Below, piece by piece: positions 52,850 through 63,883 of a stretch of 64,000 bases of DNA. Made by a program: the position numbers and the translations under genes. Position 1 is the first letter of the stretch; every line of letters starts with the position of its first letter. The DNA comes from Myxococcales bacterium (GTDB lineage Bacteria; Myxococcota_A; UBA9160; UBA4427): assembly GCA_012959805.1 (NCBI GenBank), contig DUCN01000098.1, positions 257,646-321,645 of the forward strand. The letters run 5' to 3'. The notes under the pieces were generated by a model, which was not told the origin of the DNA, did not search any database, and saw only the letters and a program-made list of their open reading frames with translations.

Positions 52850-53824
52850 ATGATTGCGCGCGTGATCCGCCATTCGAAATCCCTTGCTCGCTTCCTTCTG
52901 GCCTTCGGCCTGGGATTCGGAGTTCTCTTTGTCTCGACTCCGCAGGGGGAAGAGGCAGCAGAGTTGTTGGAGCCCACTCTCGCGCCGGGGCCGCGTCGCC
53001 TTATTTCACTCAATCCGTCGCTTTCAGCGATCGTGTTACGTCTGGGCGAAGGGCAACGGCTTGTGGGGGTCGACGACTACTCCGCGCGACTGATGCCGGA
53101 ACTGGCCGAGCTGCCCAGAGTCGGTGGGCTCTTTGATCCAGGTCTCGAATCAATCCTGTCGCTTCGGCCAGATCGTGTGTTGTTAGTCGCGGGACTCGAG
53201 CAGGAAACACATGCAACGCGCCTCGCAAAACTCGGAGTCCCCGTTGATATCTATCCCAACGAACGGCTCGATGAAGTCCTCGAAAACATTCAGCGTCTCG
53301 GCACACTCCTAGGCCGCGAGCAGGCGGCAGCGAATCGAATTCAGGCAATCCTGGAGATGCGAAGAGCCGTTTCGGTGGCGGCGAAGAGTCGCCGACGACC
53401 GACGAGTGTCGCGATCGTCGACCGCTCGCCCCTGTTCATCGTTGGTTCGGAAACCTTTCTCGATGAGATGCTCGACGCGGTCGGTGCGGAGAACCTTGGG
53501 CGAAGACTGGCGAAGGGCTATCCACGGGGTTCGATCGAATGGCTGATCGATGCTCGTCCGGAACGGCTCCTTGATATGACGCCGGGTGCGACCGCAGCCT
53601 TAGAGTTCTGGTCGCGGTGGCCGAGCATTCCGGCTGTGGCCAACGGCCAGGTCGTCGATGTCGATGCGAGTCGGATCAGTCTCCCCGGACCAGATCTCGA
53701 TCGGGCTCTTCGAGAACTGGCAATCGCAGTTCACGGCGAGGGCATCGAAGTGGATATCCGTCGCGCCATTGCCGAGAGGAGTGCGTCGCCGCCGATGCGC
53801 GAAGACGAGCTGGTGGATCAATGA
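52850..53824 (+). CDS. btuF: ABC transporter substrate-binding protein (BtuF-like)
   Basis: This 324-residue periplasmic protein has a signal peptide (FLLAFGLGFGVLFVST) and two Rossmann-like lobes joined by a long helix, as in BtuF and other group III binders. RRLISLNPSLSAIVLRLGEG, followed by LVGVDDYS, is the N-terminal lobe pattern, and LRPDRVLLVAGL the next conserved part. Ligand could be cobalamin or a metal chelate; BtuF is the best fit, but it is not proven. Its end overlaps the permease start (ATGA). No cobalamin riboswitch was seen in the 156 bases before it. Confidence 0.82.
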   Translation: MIARVIRHSKSLARFLLAFGLGFGVLFVSTPQGEEAAELLEPTLAPGPRRLISLNPSLSAIVLRLGEGQRLVGVDDYSARLMPELAELPRVGGLFDPGLESILSLRPDRVLLVAGLEQETHATRLAKLGVPVDIYPNERLDEVLENIQRLGTLLGREQAAANRIQAILEMRRAVSVAAKSRRRPTSVAIVDRSPLFIVGSETFLDEMLDAVGAENLGRRLAKGYPRGSIEWLIDARPERLLDMTPGATAALEFWSRWPSIPAVANGQVVDVDASRISLPGPDLDRALRELAIAVHGEGIEVDIRRAIAERSASPPMREDELVDQ

Positions 53825-54864
53825 TTCGGCTTTCACTTTCGCGAATGATCTTTGTTCTGGGGACGCTCTCGTTCGGTCTCGTGTTGATCTGCTTGATCGC
53901 GCTCGCGACGGGACCATCGAATATCGGCTTCGGCGCCGTCGTCGATGTTGCCAATTCGTTCTTGCGTGGAAGCGCCGATACCGCAGCCGGCGATGCGTCC
54001 TTCGATATCGTGCTCCGCGTTCGCTTGCCGCGACTCATCCTTGGGTTGCTGGTCGGCGCGGCCCTCGCGACGGCGGGGGTGATCTTTCAAGCACTGCTTC
54101 GAAATCCGCTGGCGGACCCGTATGTGCTCGGCGTATCAGGGGGCGCGGCGCTGGCGGGCATCGTTGTCCTCGCCCTGGGTGGGTTGTTAGGTATCTCGAC
54201 CTCCTTCGTTCCGATTGCCGCCTTTGGCGGAGGGCTTCTCGCGACGGCCCTGCTCTACTGGGTTTCTGGTGGGCCGGGCCGAAGTGGGCCGACCGGTCTG
54301 TTGCTGACCGGCGTCGTCTTCAACGCTTTTGCTTCGGCCGGGATCGTCTTCCTCGCATCGATCGCGGGCTTCTTCGACGGCTCACGAATATTTCTCTGGC
54401 TGATCGGCCACCTTTCTGCGGTGGAGATCGACGCCGCTGGTCTTGTGGCAGTCAGCGTTGCGATCGGTTTCGGGGTTGCCTGTCTATTGTCTCGGAGTCT
54501 GAATCTGATCGCATTGGGCGATGAGACGGCTGCGCAGTTGGGCATTCCCGTGGATGCACATCGAAGGTGGCTTCTTCTCTCGACATCTTTGATGGTGGGA
54601 GCGGCAGTCGCGGTTTCCGGTCTGATCGGCTTCGTCGGTCTGATCGTGCCCCATGCCCTGCGATTGGTGATCGGAAGCGATCATCGCTTGTTGATTCCGG
54701 CGGCCGCGCTGTCGGGCGCTGGATTTCTCGTGCTTTCGGACACCCTGGCGAGGACGATCCTCGATGGGCGCGAGTTGCCCGTTGGTGCAGTGACCGCGCT
54801 CATCGGTGGGCCGCTCTTTATCTTCCTATTGCGGCGTGCGCAGAGTAAGGGCCCTCTTTCATGA
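53821..54864 (+). CDS. btuC: ABC transporter permease (BtuC/FecCD family)
   Basis: This 347-residue permease has about ten membrane helices. The FecCD family motifs are RLPRLILGLLVGAALATAG, NPLADPYVLGVSGGAAL, LGIPVDAHRRWLL and GLIGFVGLIVPHALRLVIG, the last lying in the coupling loop that meets the ATPase. The ATG at 53821 overlaps the btuF stop, and its own stop overlaps the ATPase ATG, so the three genes are translationally coupled. Confidence 0.92.
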   Translation: MIRLSLSRMIFVLGTLSFGLVLICLIALATGPSNIGFGAVVDVANSFLRGSADTAAGDASFDIVLRVRLPRLILGLLVGAALATAGVIFQALLRNPLADPYVLGVSGGAALAGIVVLALGGLLGISTSFVPIAAFGGGLLATALLYWVSGGPGRSGPTGLLLTGVVFNAFASAGIVFLASIAGFFDGSRIFLWLIGHLSAVEIDAAGLVAVSVAIGFGVACLLSRSLNLIALGDETAAQLGIPVDAHRRWLLLSTSLMVGAAVAVSGLIGFVGLIVPHALRLVIGSDHRLLIPAAALSGAGFLVLSDTLARTILDGRELPVGAVTALIGGPLFIFLLRRAQSKGPLS

Positions 54865-55721
54865 CCGCGCATAGCAAGGTGAATAAGTCGACCGCGAATT
54901 CGGCGGCTGGGGATCGACCGGGTCCTACCATTGAATTTGTTCAAGTCTCGGTAGAGCTCGGTGGAAATCTGATTCTCGAGGGCGTCGATTTCGAAGTCGT
55001 ACCCGGAGAGGTCGTTGGCCTTGTGGGCCCCAACGGAGTGGGCAAGACGACCTTATTGCGATTGGCCAGTAGCATGCTGGCGGCGAAGTCTGGGGAGGTT
55101 GTGTTAGGCGGACGACCGGTCGGGTCAATGACACGTCGAGAACTCGCTCAGCAGGTGGCCATGGTGCCACAAGATTTTCATGTGTCCTTTCCGTTTCGAG
55201 TCGGCGAGCTGGTGATGATGGGCCGAGCGCCGCACCAGCCTTTGGTCGGGCTCGAGAGCGACAGAGATGTGGCCCTCGCCCTGGCCGCTCTCGAGCGATT
55301 GGGAATCGCGCATCTGGCAGACCGTGGCGTCGATACGCTTTCCGGGGGCGAGCGGCAGCTCGTCTTGTTTGCGCGTGCATTGGTCCAGGGCCCAGACCTC
55401 TTGCTGCTCGATGAACCGACGGCATTCCTCGATCTCAAACATCGGGTCGATGTACTGCAGGAAATACGTGCTTTCGCCCGCTCGGGTCGGGCGGCCCTGG
55501 TCGTTTCCCATGACCTGTCCCTGGCGGCACGCTCCTGTGATCGAATCGTCTTGTTGCAGCCCGGGGCGGAGGCCGGGCGGGTGGCCGCCGTGGGGCAGCC
55601 CTCCGAAATCCTGACCGCCGAGAATCTTCGACGGGCCTTCGGAATCGAGACCCTGACCTTTTCAGGCCCCGACGGTGCCCTCGTCGTGGTTCCCAGTTTG
55701 TCCGAGTTCGATCGGCGATGA
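54861..55721 (+). CDS. btuD: ABC transporter ATP-binding protein (BtuD/FecE family)
   Basis: This 286-residue ATPase powers the BtuFC-type importer. Walker A GPNGVGKT is at residues 56-63, the signature LSGGERQ near 163, Walker B LLLLDEPTAFLD and the switch His in VVSHDLSLAAR. The Q-loop lies in MVPQDFHVSFPF. The C-terminal 40 residues (AENLRRAFGIETL) match the FecE/BtuD extension. The ligand is the same as for the other two subunits, most likely a cobalamin or iron chelate. Confidence 0.92.
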   Translation: MTAHSKVNKSTANSAAGDRPGPTIEFVQVSVELGGNLILEGVDFEVVPGEVVGLVGPNGVGKTTLLRLASSMLAAKSGEVVLGGRPVGSMTRRELAQQVAMVPQDFHVSFPFRVGELVMMGRAPHQPLVGLESDRDVALALAALERLGIAHLADRGVDTLSGGERQLVLFARALVQGPDLLLLDEPTAFLDLKHRVDVLQEIRAFARSGRAALVVSHDLSLAARSCDRIVLLQPGAEAGRVAAVGQPSEILTAENLRRAFGIETLTFSGPDGALVVVPSLSEFDRR

Positions 55722-55766
55722 CCCGGGTCATTGTCGTTCACGGTTCGGGCGTCGGGCGTTGATTGA

Positions 55767-58168
<2,402 letters not shown>

Positions 58169-58228
58169 GCGTAGCGAAGTCGCATGGGACCCATTCAGCG
58201 AGGGCGACTCAGTAAAAATCCTTAGAGA

Positions 58229-58714
58229 TTGAACGTTCTCATCGTCGACCGTGAAGAAGAATCCCAGCTTCAACTCAAGGAGCTCCTTCGGAGCCGCTCC
58301 GCGTGCCCGAAGAAGTTCGCCAGAACCGCTTCCAGATGATCGTACTCGACGTGTCACCGGGAAGTGGTGGTGCCCGAGGCCTTGGCGGCGATTCGTTCAT
58401 TTGATGGGGATCTCTGCGTTAGAGCCACGACCGGTATCGCATCGGTCAAGACGATGAAGCATCGGGCCTTTCACTATTTGCAGAAACCACTCGATCTGGA
58501 AGAGATTCTCGCTGTCGTTCGCGAAGCCATTCGGGATCGGGGTCTATTGGCGGATCTCGAGACCCATCTCAATATCGAGGTCGGGCGCCGCATTCGCAGC
58601 AAGCGTCATGAGAGGGAGGTCACGCTCAAGCAACTCGCCAATCGAGCGACTTCCCGAGGGGCGCGCAAGGTTCCAATAGCGAGAACGACGGCCGCCTGGT
58701 TCGTCCGCCATTGA
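58229..58714 (+). pseudogene. Broken response-regulator receiver with XRE-type HTH
   Basis: Fragments of one protein lie in different frames. LNVLIVDREEESQLQLKELL (58229 onward, TTG) is a receiver start and ends at a TGA at 58337-58339. MIVLDVSPGSGG, the phosphoacceptor-Asp region, is in another frame near 58336. A third piece, from about 58364, reads PEALAAIRSFDGDLCVRATTG, then the receiver end HYLQKPLDLEEILAVV and the beginning of an HTH (GRRIRSKRHEREVTLKQLA). The rest of the HTH is missing. At least two frameshifts and some lost sequence make it non-functional. It was probably a regulator of a neighbouring gene. Confidence 0.7.
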
Positions 58715-58797
58715 CGCTCGGGAGGGCGGATTCTAAGGTCCGCCGATCGAAATCACCTCGTGATGGAGTTCATTCTTTCTATTCCGCAGGTATTTCT

Positions 58798-58873
58798 GGG
58801 GCCGTAGCTCAGCTGGGAGAGCGTCGCGTTCGCAACGCGAAGGTCGGCGGTTCGAACCCGCTCGGCTCCACCA
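58798..58873 (+). tRNA. tRNA-Ala (anticodon CGC)
   Basis: The 76 bases fold as a cloverleaf. Acceptor GGGGCCG pairs with CGGCTCC (one G-U pair), the D arm has AGCTCAGCTGGGAGAGC, the anticodon stem TCGCG/CGCGA encloses TTCGCAA (CGC at positions 34-36), and the T arm has GGCGG-TTCGAAC-CCGCT. The 3' CCA is encoded. It decodes the alanine codon GCG, which suits the high-GC coding of the window. Confidence 0.95.
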
Positions 58874-58978
58874 TTTACAAGCGGCGTGTGTTCATCGATC
58901 CATCGATGACGCACGCCGTTTTCTCATTCGGACATCCATCACCTCTTCGTCCGTATCACGGATGGCTGCATCGGACGC

Positions 58979-59848
58979 CTACGCGAACCTCGCCAAATGA
59001 AGTGCCGCCGCGAGCGCACCGATGAGGAGGCCGCCGTCGACGGCCAGATGACCATAACGCTCAGTTGGCCAGAAGCGCATGAGCACCAGTCCTTCGGTCA
59101 AGGGAATCCAGACGAGAGCCCGCATTGGAGCCGGGCCGAAGGCAGCACAGCTGATGGCAACAAGAAGGAAGCCACGTGCCGCCCATAACCTTTTGTTGGG
59201 ACCGCCCTCGCCGGGCATGATTGTCATGACTTCGTTGTCACGAAGATTAGAGGCGATTAAATTGGCTGCGAGACTCGGAAGAAAGACACCGGCGACCCAG
59301 GGCCCGAGTGGATGGAAATGACTGGCGAGCCAGGGGAGGCCGACGCAGGCACCCGCCCAGGCAACCGATACGTACGTGGCCTTCAACGCTGGCCGCTCTT
59401 TGATTCGACGATGGAAGAGGCCGACCACGCCAATCAGCAGGCAGAGCACAATCATGCGAGGCGGCGTGCTCCGCAAAACTGCGGCGAAACCCGAGCCCAC
59501 GATGACGAGGCCTGCGTACAGCCACTTTCGATATCGCAAGACGAAGGCCGTACGACTCGGTGAGGTTTTGCGATCACGCTCGAGATCACGCAACCGATCA
59601 AGGTTGTAGATCATGAAGGTTCCAGCCGCGACGAGGAAAATCCAGCGTCCCTCGTCCGGTGCATCGAAAATTCGGCTTGCGACCAGCGTCAGTGCTGCGC
59701 CCACGGCTGCGGCGAGCCCACTGGCATACGCGAAGGCATCCGCCATACGGAATCCAACCCGCGCGATCCGGCCGTGGCTGCCGCTCATGGGTGGGTGTCC
59801 ATTCGTAGAGTCCGCGATCACAGGAGTTGAAGGTTTCGGTGGGGTCAT
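58979..59848 (-). CDS. UbiA-like membrane prenyltransferase-family protein
   Basis: This 289-residue protein has about eight hydrophobic helices. The first helices carry IYNLDRLRDLERDRKTSP, which resembles the N-x-x-x-D-x-x-x-D polyprenyl-diphosphate motif of UbiA enzymes, although spacing is imperfect; a second Asp region (NLRDNEVMTIMPGE) could be the second metal site. UbiA-family enzymes attach prenyl chains to ring acceptors in the membrane. The substrate is not known. It converges with the tRNA-Ala gene. Confidence 0.65.
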   Translation of the reverse strand: MTPPKPSTPVIADSTNGHPPMSGSHGRIARVGFRMADAFAYASGLAAAVGAALTLVASRIFDAPDEGRWIFLVAAGTFMIYNLDRLRDLERDRKTSPSRTAFVLRYRKWLYAGLVIVGSGFAAVLRSTPPRMIVLCLLIGVVGLFHRRIKERPALKATYVSVAWAGACVGLPWLASHFHPLGPWVAGVFLPSLAANLIASNLRDNEVMTIMPGEGGPNKRLWAARGFLLVAISCAAFGPAPMRALVWIPLTEGLVLMRFWPTERYGHLAVDGGLLIGALAAALHLARFA

Positions 59849-60004
59849 GAGCGGAGAAATTGGCCAGCCTCTTTCGTTTGATTATGCCAGAGCGCCCACA
59901 TGCCAGCGATGTCGACGACTGCGCGAGGCGCCCAACCGGGCACCGCGCTAGCTTCGCGCTCTGGATTGCCATTCATGCTTCGAATGGGTGGGGTCGGAGT
60001 TCCT

Positions 60005-60226
60005 ATGTGGGTCAGTAAGGTCAGTGAGATTATCGGTTCGAGCCCGACGAGTTTCGAAAATGCCGCGCAGTCGGTTCTCGCCAGAGCGAATCAAACGCTG
60101 CGGGGAATCACGGGGATCGAGGTCGTGGACAAGCGGCTCAAGGTCGAGGACGGTGTGATCACGGAGTACCGCGTTCACTTGCGCCTGACTTTCGATGTGG
60201 CACCCAGGGCGGTGTCCCATTGGTAG
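60005..60226 (+). CDS. Dodecin family protein 1
   Basis: This 73-residue protein starts MWVSKVSEIIGSSPTSFENA and continues LARANQTLRGITGIEVVDKR, then KVEDGVITEYRVHLRLTFDV, which is the full dodecin strand-helix-strand-strand fold. Dodecins are dodecameric shells storing flavin or other small molecules. Where archaeal and many bacterial dodecins have a flavin-stacking Trp (RWFEV-type), this one has GITGIEV, so flavin binding is uncertain. GGAG lies 6 bases before the ATG. An upstream in-frame start at 59900 would add non-family residues. A second dodecin follows 80 bases later. Confidence 0.88.
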   Translation: MWVSKVSEIIGSSPTSFENAAQSVLARANQTLRGITGIEVVDKRLKVEDGVITEYRVHLRLTFDVAPRAVSHW

Positions 60227-60306
60227 CCCCCGAGGCAGATGACGGTACAGCTGCCGAACAGGATGAATCCGTCGTAGCGGTAGTAGCAGGCGAGGCTTGA
60301 GATCCG

Positions 60307-60537
60307 ATGGCGATTGCATCCATTTCGACGCTTACTTCAGCGTCTCCCAATAGCTGGCAGGAAGCCGCGGAGCTCGGATTTGCCCGAGCAAGCGATACTC
60401 TGCGCGGCATCACAGGTATCAAGCTCGTCGAGGAGAAGGCGCGCGTCGAAGACGATGTCATCGTCGAATTTCTGGTCACGCTGCAAGTCATTTTCCTGCT
60501 CGAGGAATCGCAGGTTGAAGACTCGGAAGGGGACTGA
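60307..60537 (+). CDS. Dodecin family protein 2
   Basis: This 76-residue protein is a second dodecin: ASISTLTSASPNSWQEAAEL, FARASDTLRGITGIKLVEEK, ARVEDDVIVEFLVTLQVIFLL, with an acidic tail (EESQVEDSEGD). It also has GITGI where flavin-binding dodecins have Trp. Divergence from the first copy (moderate, mainly at both ends) suggests an old duplication and possibly mixed or separate shells. It is followed 3 bases later by a nucleotidyltransferase gene, so the four genes from 60005 may be one operon. Confidence 0.88.
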   Translation: MAIASISTLTSASPNSWQEAAELGFARASDTLRGITGIKLVEEKARVEDDVIVEFLVTLQVIFLLEESQVEDSEGD

Positions 60538-60540
60538 GAC

Positions 60541-61536
60541 TTGGGTATTCCGGCAATCGTGACGGCCGGTGATAGTCGAGCGGCGAAGGCCGTTTACGGC
60601 AAGAGCAAGGTCTATCTCGAGATCGATGGACTTCCGCTTGTGGCACATGTCGTTCGCGCACTGCAGGACTGTCCCGAAGTCGACGCAGTCTGGGTCGTCG
60701 GAGACACCGAACGGCTCGAGCAAGCTCTCGGTTCTCAGCAACTAACAAGTACGCTCCGAAAGCCCCTGCATATCGTGCCGCAGCAGCGCGATCTCATTTC
60801 AAATGCCTGGGAAACGTATCGACGTGTTCTGTCAGGCGACGTCACGAAGGGCCGAGATCCCAACCCCGATGAGCTCGATACGGAGGTCTTTCTTCTTTCG
60901 GGCGATGTGCCCCTTGCGACGCCGCAAGAATTCTCGTCCTTCATCAAGGCGTCTCAGGTCGCCAACGTGGACTATACGCTGGGGCTCTGTCCTGCCGAAT
61001 CGCTGGACATTTTTCGGCCGGAACAAACGGGGGGATCCGGCATCTCGGTCGCCTACTTCAATGTAAGGGATGGACGCTTCAGACAGAATAATCTGCATTA
61101 CGCCCGGCCTGCTCGAATCGGTCGACTGGATCGGATCGAAGAGATGTACGAGCTTCGACATCAGCGCCGGTTCTGGAATATGTTCACCCTCGCAATTCGG
61201 ATCCTCGCCTCCCGGGTCGGCGGTTTCAAAATCGCCATGCTCTTCAGCATGATGCACTTCGCCGGCGTGGCGGATCGAAAGGGGCGAAAGAAGCTGGCTC
61301 GATTCCTGGCGCGCGCAGTGACGCTCGAGATCAATCGCGCCACGATTTCGAAGATCCTGGATACGCGATTCACCTTCATCGTGACGGAGAGTGGCGGCTG
61401 CGGCCTCGATATCGACACCGAGGAAGAATACGAAGTCATTCGCGAGCGTTTCACGCAATGGTTGAAGGATCAGAAGGCTCGATCGATTGAGCTCCATGGC
61501 CCGCTCCCACAGAGACTGGAAGACCAGAGACAATGA
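60541..61536 (+). CDS. MobA-like nucleotidyltransferase family protein
   Basis: This 331-residue protein has a GT-A/NTP-transferase N-terminal domain: IPAIVTAGDSRAAKAVYGKSK resembles the AGGxSxRMGxxK nucleotide loop, though degraded (AGDSRAAKAVYGKSK). FLLSGDVPLATPQEF is the strong metal-binding LxGDxP motif. The C-terminal third (FWNMFTLAIRILASR, FAGVADRKGRKKLARFLARA) is helical and specific to a subfamily. Substrate is unknown. The TTG at 60541 follows AAGGGGACTGAGAC. The gene overlaps ygfZ by 4 bases, placing it in the same transcript. Confidence 0.78.
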   Translation: MGIPAIVTAGDSRAAKAVYGKSKVYLEIDGLPLVAHVVRALQDCPEVDAVWVVGDTERLEQALGSQQLTSTLRKPLHIVPQQRDLISNAWETYRRVLSGDVTKGRDPNPDELDTEVFLLSGDVPLATPQEFSSFIKASQVANVDYTLGLCPAESLDIFRPEQTGGSGISVAYFNVRDGRFRQNNLHYARPARIGRLDRIEEMYELRHQRRFWNMFTLAIRILASRVGGFKIAMLFSMMHFAGVADRKGRKKLARFLARAVTLEINRATISKILDTRFTFIVTESGGCGLDIDTEEEYEVIRERFTQWLKDQKARSIELHGPLPQRLEDQRQ

Positions 61537-62588
61537 CGATCCAAGAGATGATCGAGGCGACGCGGCAGGGGGTCGGACTTTTCGAAATGGCCGATCGTGG
61601 GCTGCTCGAAGTTCGCGGAGAGGATCGGGTTCGCTGGCTCGATGGAATGATCTCCCAAGATGTTGCCGCCCTCGAGGCAAGCGACGCTCCATCGGGTTGC
61701 TATGCGCTGCTTCTCACGAACAAAGGGGCGATCGTTGCGGACCTGCATGTCGGTCGAATTGGCGATGTCTATTACCTCGAGAGTCTTCGAAGCGAGATTC
61801 CGAGAATTCGAGAGACCCTCGATCGATACATCATTGCGGATGATGTCGTTCTCACGGATCTCTCCGACGAACGCCCAGCGATCGGACTCGAGGGACCTGG
61901 CGCGGCAGGGCTGTTGTCGAAAATCTCGAGTCCCGAGACCAAGGATCTCGAGCGCGAGTGCTGGATGAAGACTTCGATCGCCGAATGCGAGGTCTTGGTT
62001 GGCGCGTTTGGCTTCAGTGGAGAAGCGGCTTTTCAGATTCGCGCGAATGCGGCCGACCGGGGGGCGGTGGAAGAGGCGATTGCCCAGGCGGGGAATTTGG
62101 GCGAGGCGAATGGACTCTTTCGGGGGAGCCCGGAGGCACTCGGCATCATGCGAGTGGAGGCCGGAATTGCCCTGCTCGGTGCCGAACTCGATGAGGACGT
62201 ACTGCCTCCGGAGGCCAGACTCGAAGCAGCGATTTCAACGACCAAGGGGTGTTATGTGGGTCAGGAGATTGTTGCGCGATTGCGCGCTCGTGGTCAGGTG
62301 AATCATCTCCTGGTTGGATTTCGGGTCGAGGCGGGCGAACTCCCAGATGCTGACGTCCCGCTTTCGGCAGACGGGCGAGTGACCGGGGAACTGACGAGTG
62401 TCGTGTCGTCGCCGACCGCGGGAAAGATTGCGCTTGGCTTTGTTCGCCGGGAGCATGCCGAGGTCGGAACGGAAGTTGAGTTTTCTGGGGGGCGCGCGAC
62501 GGTCTCGGCGCTTCCTTTTGTGGAGATCGGGGTGGAACTCCGGCCGTCGGTTGGGCGCGCGGTCCCGACCGCGGCGAGTACGACGTGA
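61533..62588 (+). CDS. ygfZ: tRNA-modifying / Fe-S assembly protein YgfZ
   Basis: YgfZ (351 residues) is a folate-binding GcvT-like protein that helps maturation of certain Fe-S enzymes. The signature KGCYVGQEIVARLRARG with its conserved Cys lies near residue 232. GMISQDVAAL, the N-terminal barrel part, and the LLLTNKGAIVADLHV strand are typical. The reading frame is complete. It overlaps both neighbours by 4 bases. Confidence 0.95.
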   Translation: MTIQEMIEATRQGVGLFEMADRGLLEVRGEDRVRWLDGMISQDVAALEASDAPSGCYALLLTNKGAIVADLHVGRIGDVYYLESLRSEIPRIRETLDRYIIADDVVLTDLSDERPAIGLEGPGAAGLLSKISSPETKDLERECWMKTSIAECEVLVGAFGFSGEAAFQIRANAADRGAVEEAIAQAGNLGEANGLFRGSPEALGIMRVEAGIALLGAELDEDVLPPEARLEAAISTTKGCYVGQEIVARLRARGQVNHLLVGFRVEAGELPDADVPLSADGRVTGELTSVVSSPTAGKIALGFVRREHAEVGTEVEFSGGRATVSALPFVEIGVELRPSVGRAVPTAASTT

Positions 62589-63271
62589 GTCGTGGGTGGC
62601 TGATCGTATTCGCGAAGTCGCCGCGCCCCGGCCTGGTCAAGACGCGGATGTCGCCGCCGCTGACACTCGTCCAAGCGGCTGAGCTCTACGAGGCCATGCT
62701 GGCGGATATTCTGGATGCGAGCCTGCGTTTTGCGAAGGAACTCGACCTCGACCCCGTATTGGCATATTACCCGCCAGACGCGGCGTCGGAGTTCATGGAT
62801 CGTGCGCCGGCTGGATATCGTCTTCAGGAGCAGCGAGGTCTGGACCTCAATGGCAGAATGGCGAACGCATTCGCACAAGCCGCCGCGGCCGGTGTCACCC
62901 GGATCCTGTTGCGTGGAAGCGATAGCCCTGCGCTCGATCTCGATGTGCATCAAGGGATGCTGGATCGGTTGGACAACGGAGATGACCTGGTGTTGACGCC
63001 GGATCAGGGTGGCGGATACGCGCTGATCGGAATGCGAACCGCGCGTCCGGCGGTCTTCGAACTTCCCATGTCGACGGACCAAGTGATGGAACAAACCCTC
63101 ACCGCGGCGCGAGCGATCGGGTTGAAGAGTTCACTCACGAAGCCCGGCTTTGATCTCGATCATGTGGGCGATTTTCACTGCTTCGATTCGCTTCCTACAG
63201 AATCATTATTGGACCTTTGCCCGCGTACAGTCGCATCGATTGCGTTGGCTCCCTTGCGCGGTGTGCTATAA
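62585..63271 (+). CDS. DUF2064 / TIGR04282-type GT-A glycosyltransferase-like protein
   Basis: This 228-residue protein begins WLIVFAKSPRPGLVKTRMSPPLT, the characteristic opening of the TIGR04282 family, with K-x-R in the nucleotide-binding loop. ILLRGSDSPALDLDVHQGML supplies the metal-binding DSP motif, and LVLTPDQGGGYALIGMR the substrate part. The family has a GT-A fold but no assured reaction; members often accompany glycosyltransferases. The GTG start overlaps ygfZ by 4 bases, and the gene ends the transcript. Confidence 0.85.
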   Translation: MSRGWLIVFAKSPRPGLVKTRMSPPLTLVQAAELYEAMLADILDASLRFAKELDLDPVLAYYPPDAASEFMDRAPAGYRLQEQRGLDLNGRMANAFAQAAAAGVTRILLRGSDSPALDLDVHQGMLDRLDNGDDLVLTPDQGGGYALIGMRTARPAVFELPMSTDQVMEQTLTAARAIGLKSSLTKPGFDLDHVGDFHCFDSLPTESLLDLCPRTVASIALAPLRGVL

Positions 63272-63883
63272 GTTTCCGCCTGCCACTCGTGCAGACCTCC
63301 CCCCAAAGAGATTGCTGAGCCGAACATCGTAGCGCGCCGAGACCTACGGCCGCTTGAATATGATGTGACGCTTGGGCCTTGGTTTGTGTTGAGCGCATAC
63401 CGAGTGCATCGCAAAGTGTGTGTTACGACGATCGAATGAACGACCCCCCGTCGGAGCATCAAGCGAACTTGTACGCTGAGCTAGACATTCGATGGATCCC
63501 CGGTGAACCGCTTGGCAACCCGAAGCGTGCATCCGAGTGCCCGTCTGTTTGGCCGGTGCTGAACAGTTCTCAAGCAGTCTCGATCAGCTTCAACCCGTTT
63601 TCCGACTGCCGTGTCCGTGAGCCTTCGGATTCCGCGGATTCCCATCGGTATGCCTATTGCGCTGAGAAGATCGGGAGGAGCTGTGCGGCGCGCTAACCGA
63701 ATCCGTGATGGCTAGTGATGTTTCCGTAATCTGAATTGAGAGCGGGAGGCCATTGCGATGCTCGATCTATTTCTAAGTCGCAAGCTCGTGGATGGACAGA
63801 GCGAACCGTTTCAATCGGGTTCGTTCCGCGCTGCAGGTCGTCAACAGCAATTGTTCTAATAAACTGATCAAGGGGATTTCTAA
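63272..63883. other. Intergenic region before the last gene
   Basis: 612 bases with no convincing gene. A 105-codon open frame (63379-63696) has an unlikely composition, and a 33-codon frame begins at 63758. No terminator or repeat stands out. AAGGGG, the ribosome-binding site of the next gene, is at its right edge. Confidence 0.45.

Noticed and set aside
58711-59025. Open frame on the plus strand coding a 104-residue protein containing AVAQLGERRVRNAKVGGSNP
   Set aside because: This is the typical false protein made by translating a tRNA gene (tRNA-Ala, 58798-58873).
63379-63696. 105-codon plus-strand open frame
   Set aside because: No recognisable motif, poor start context, composition unlike real genes here.
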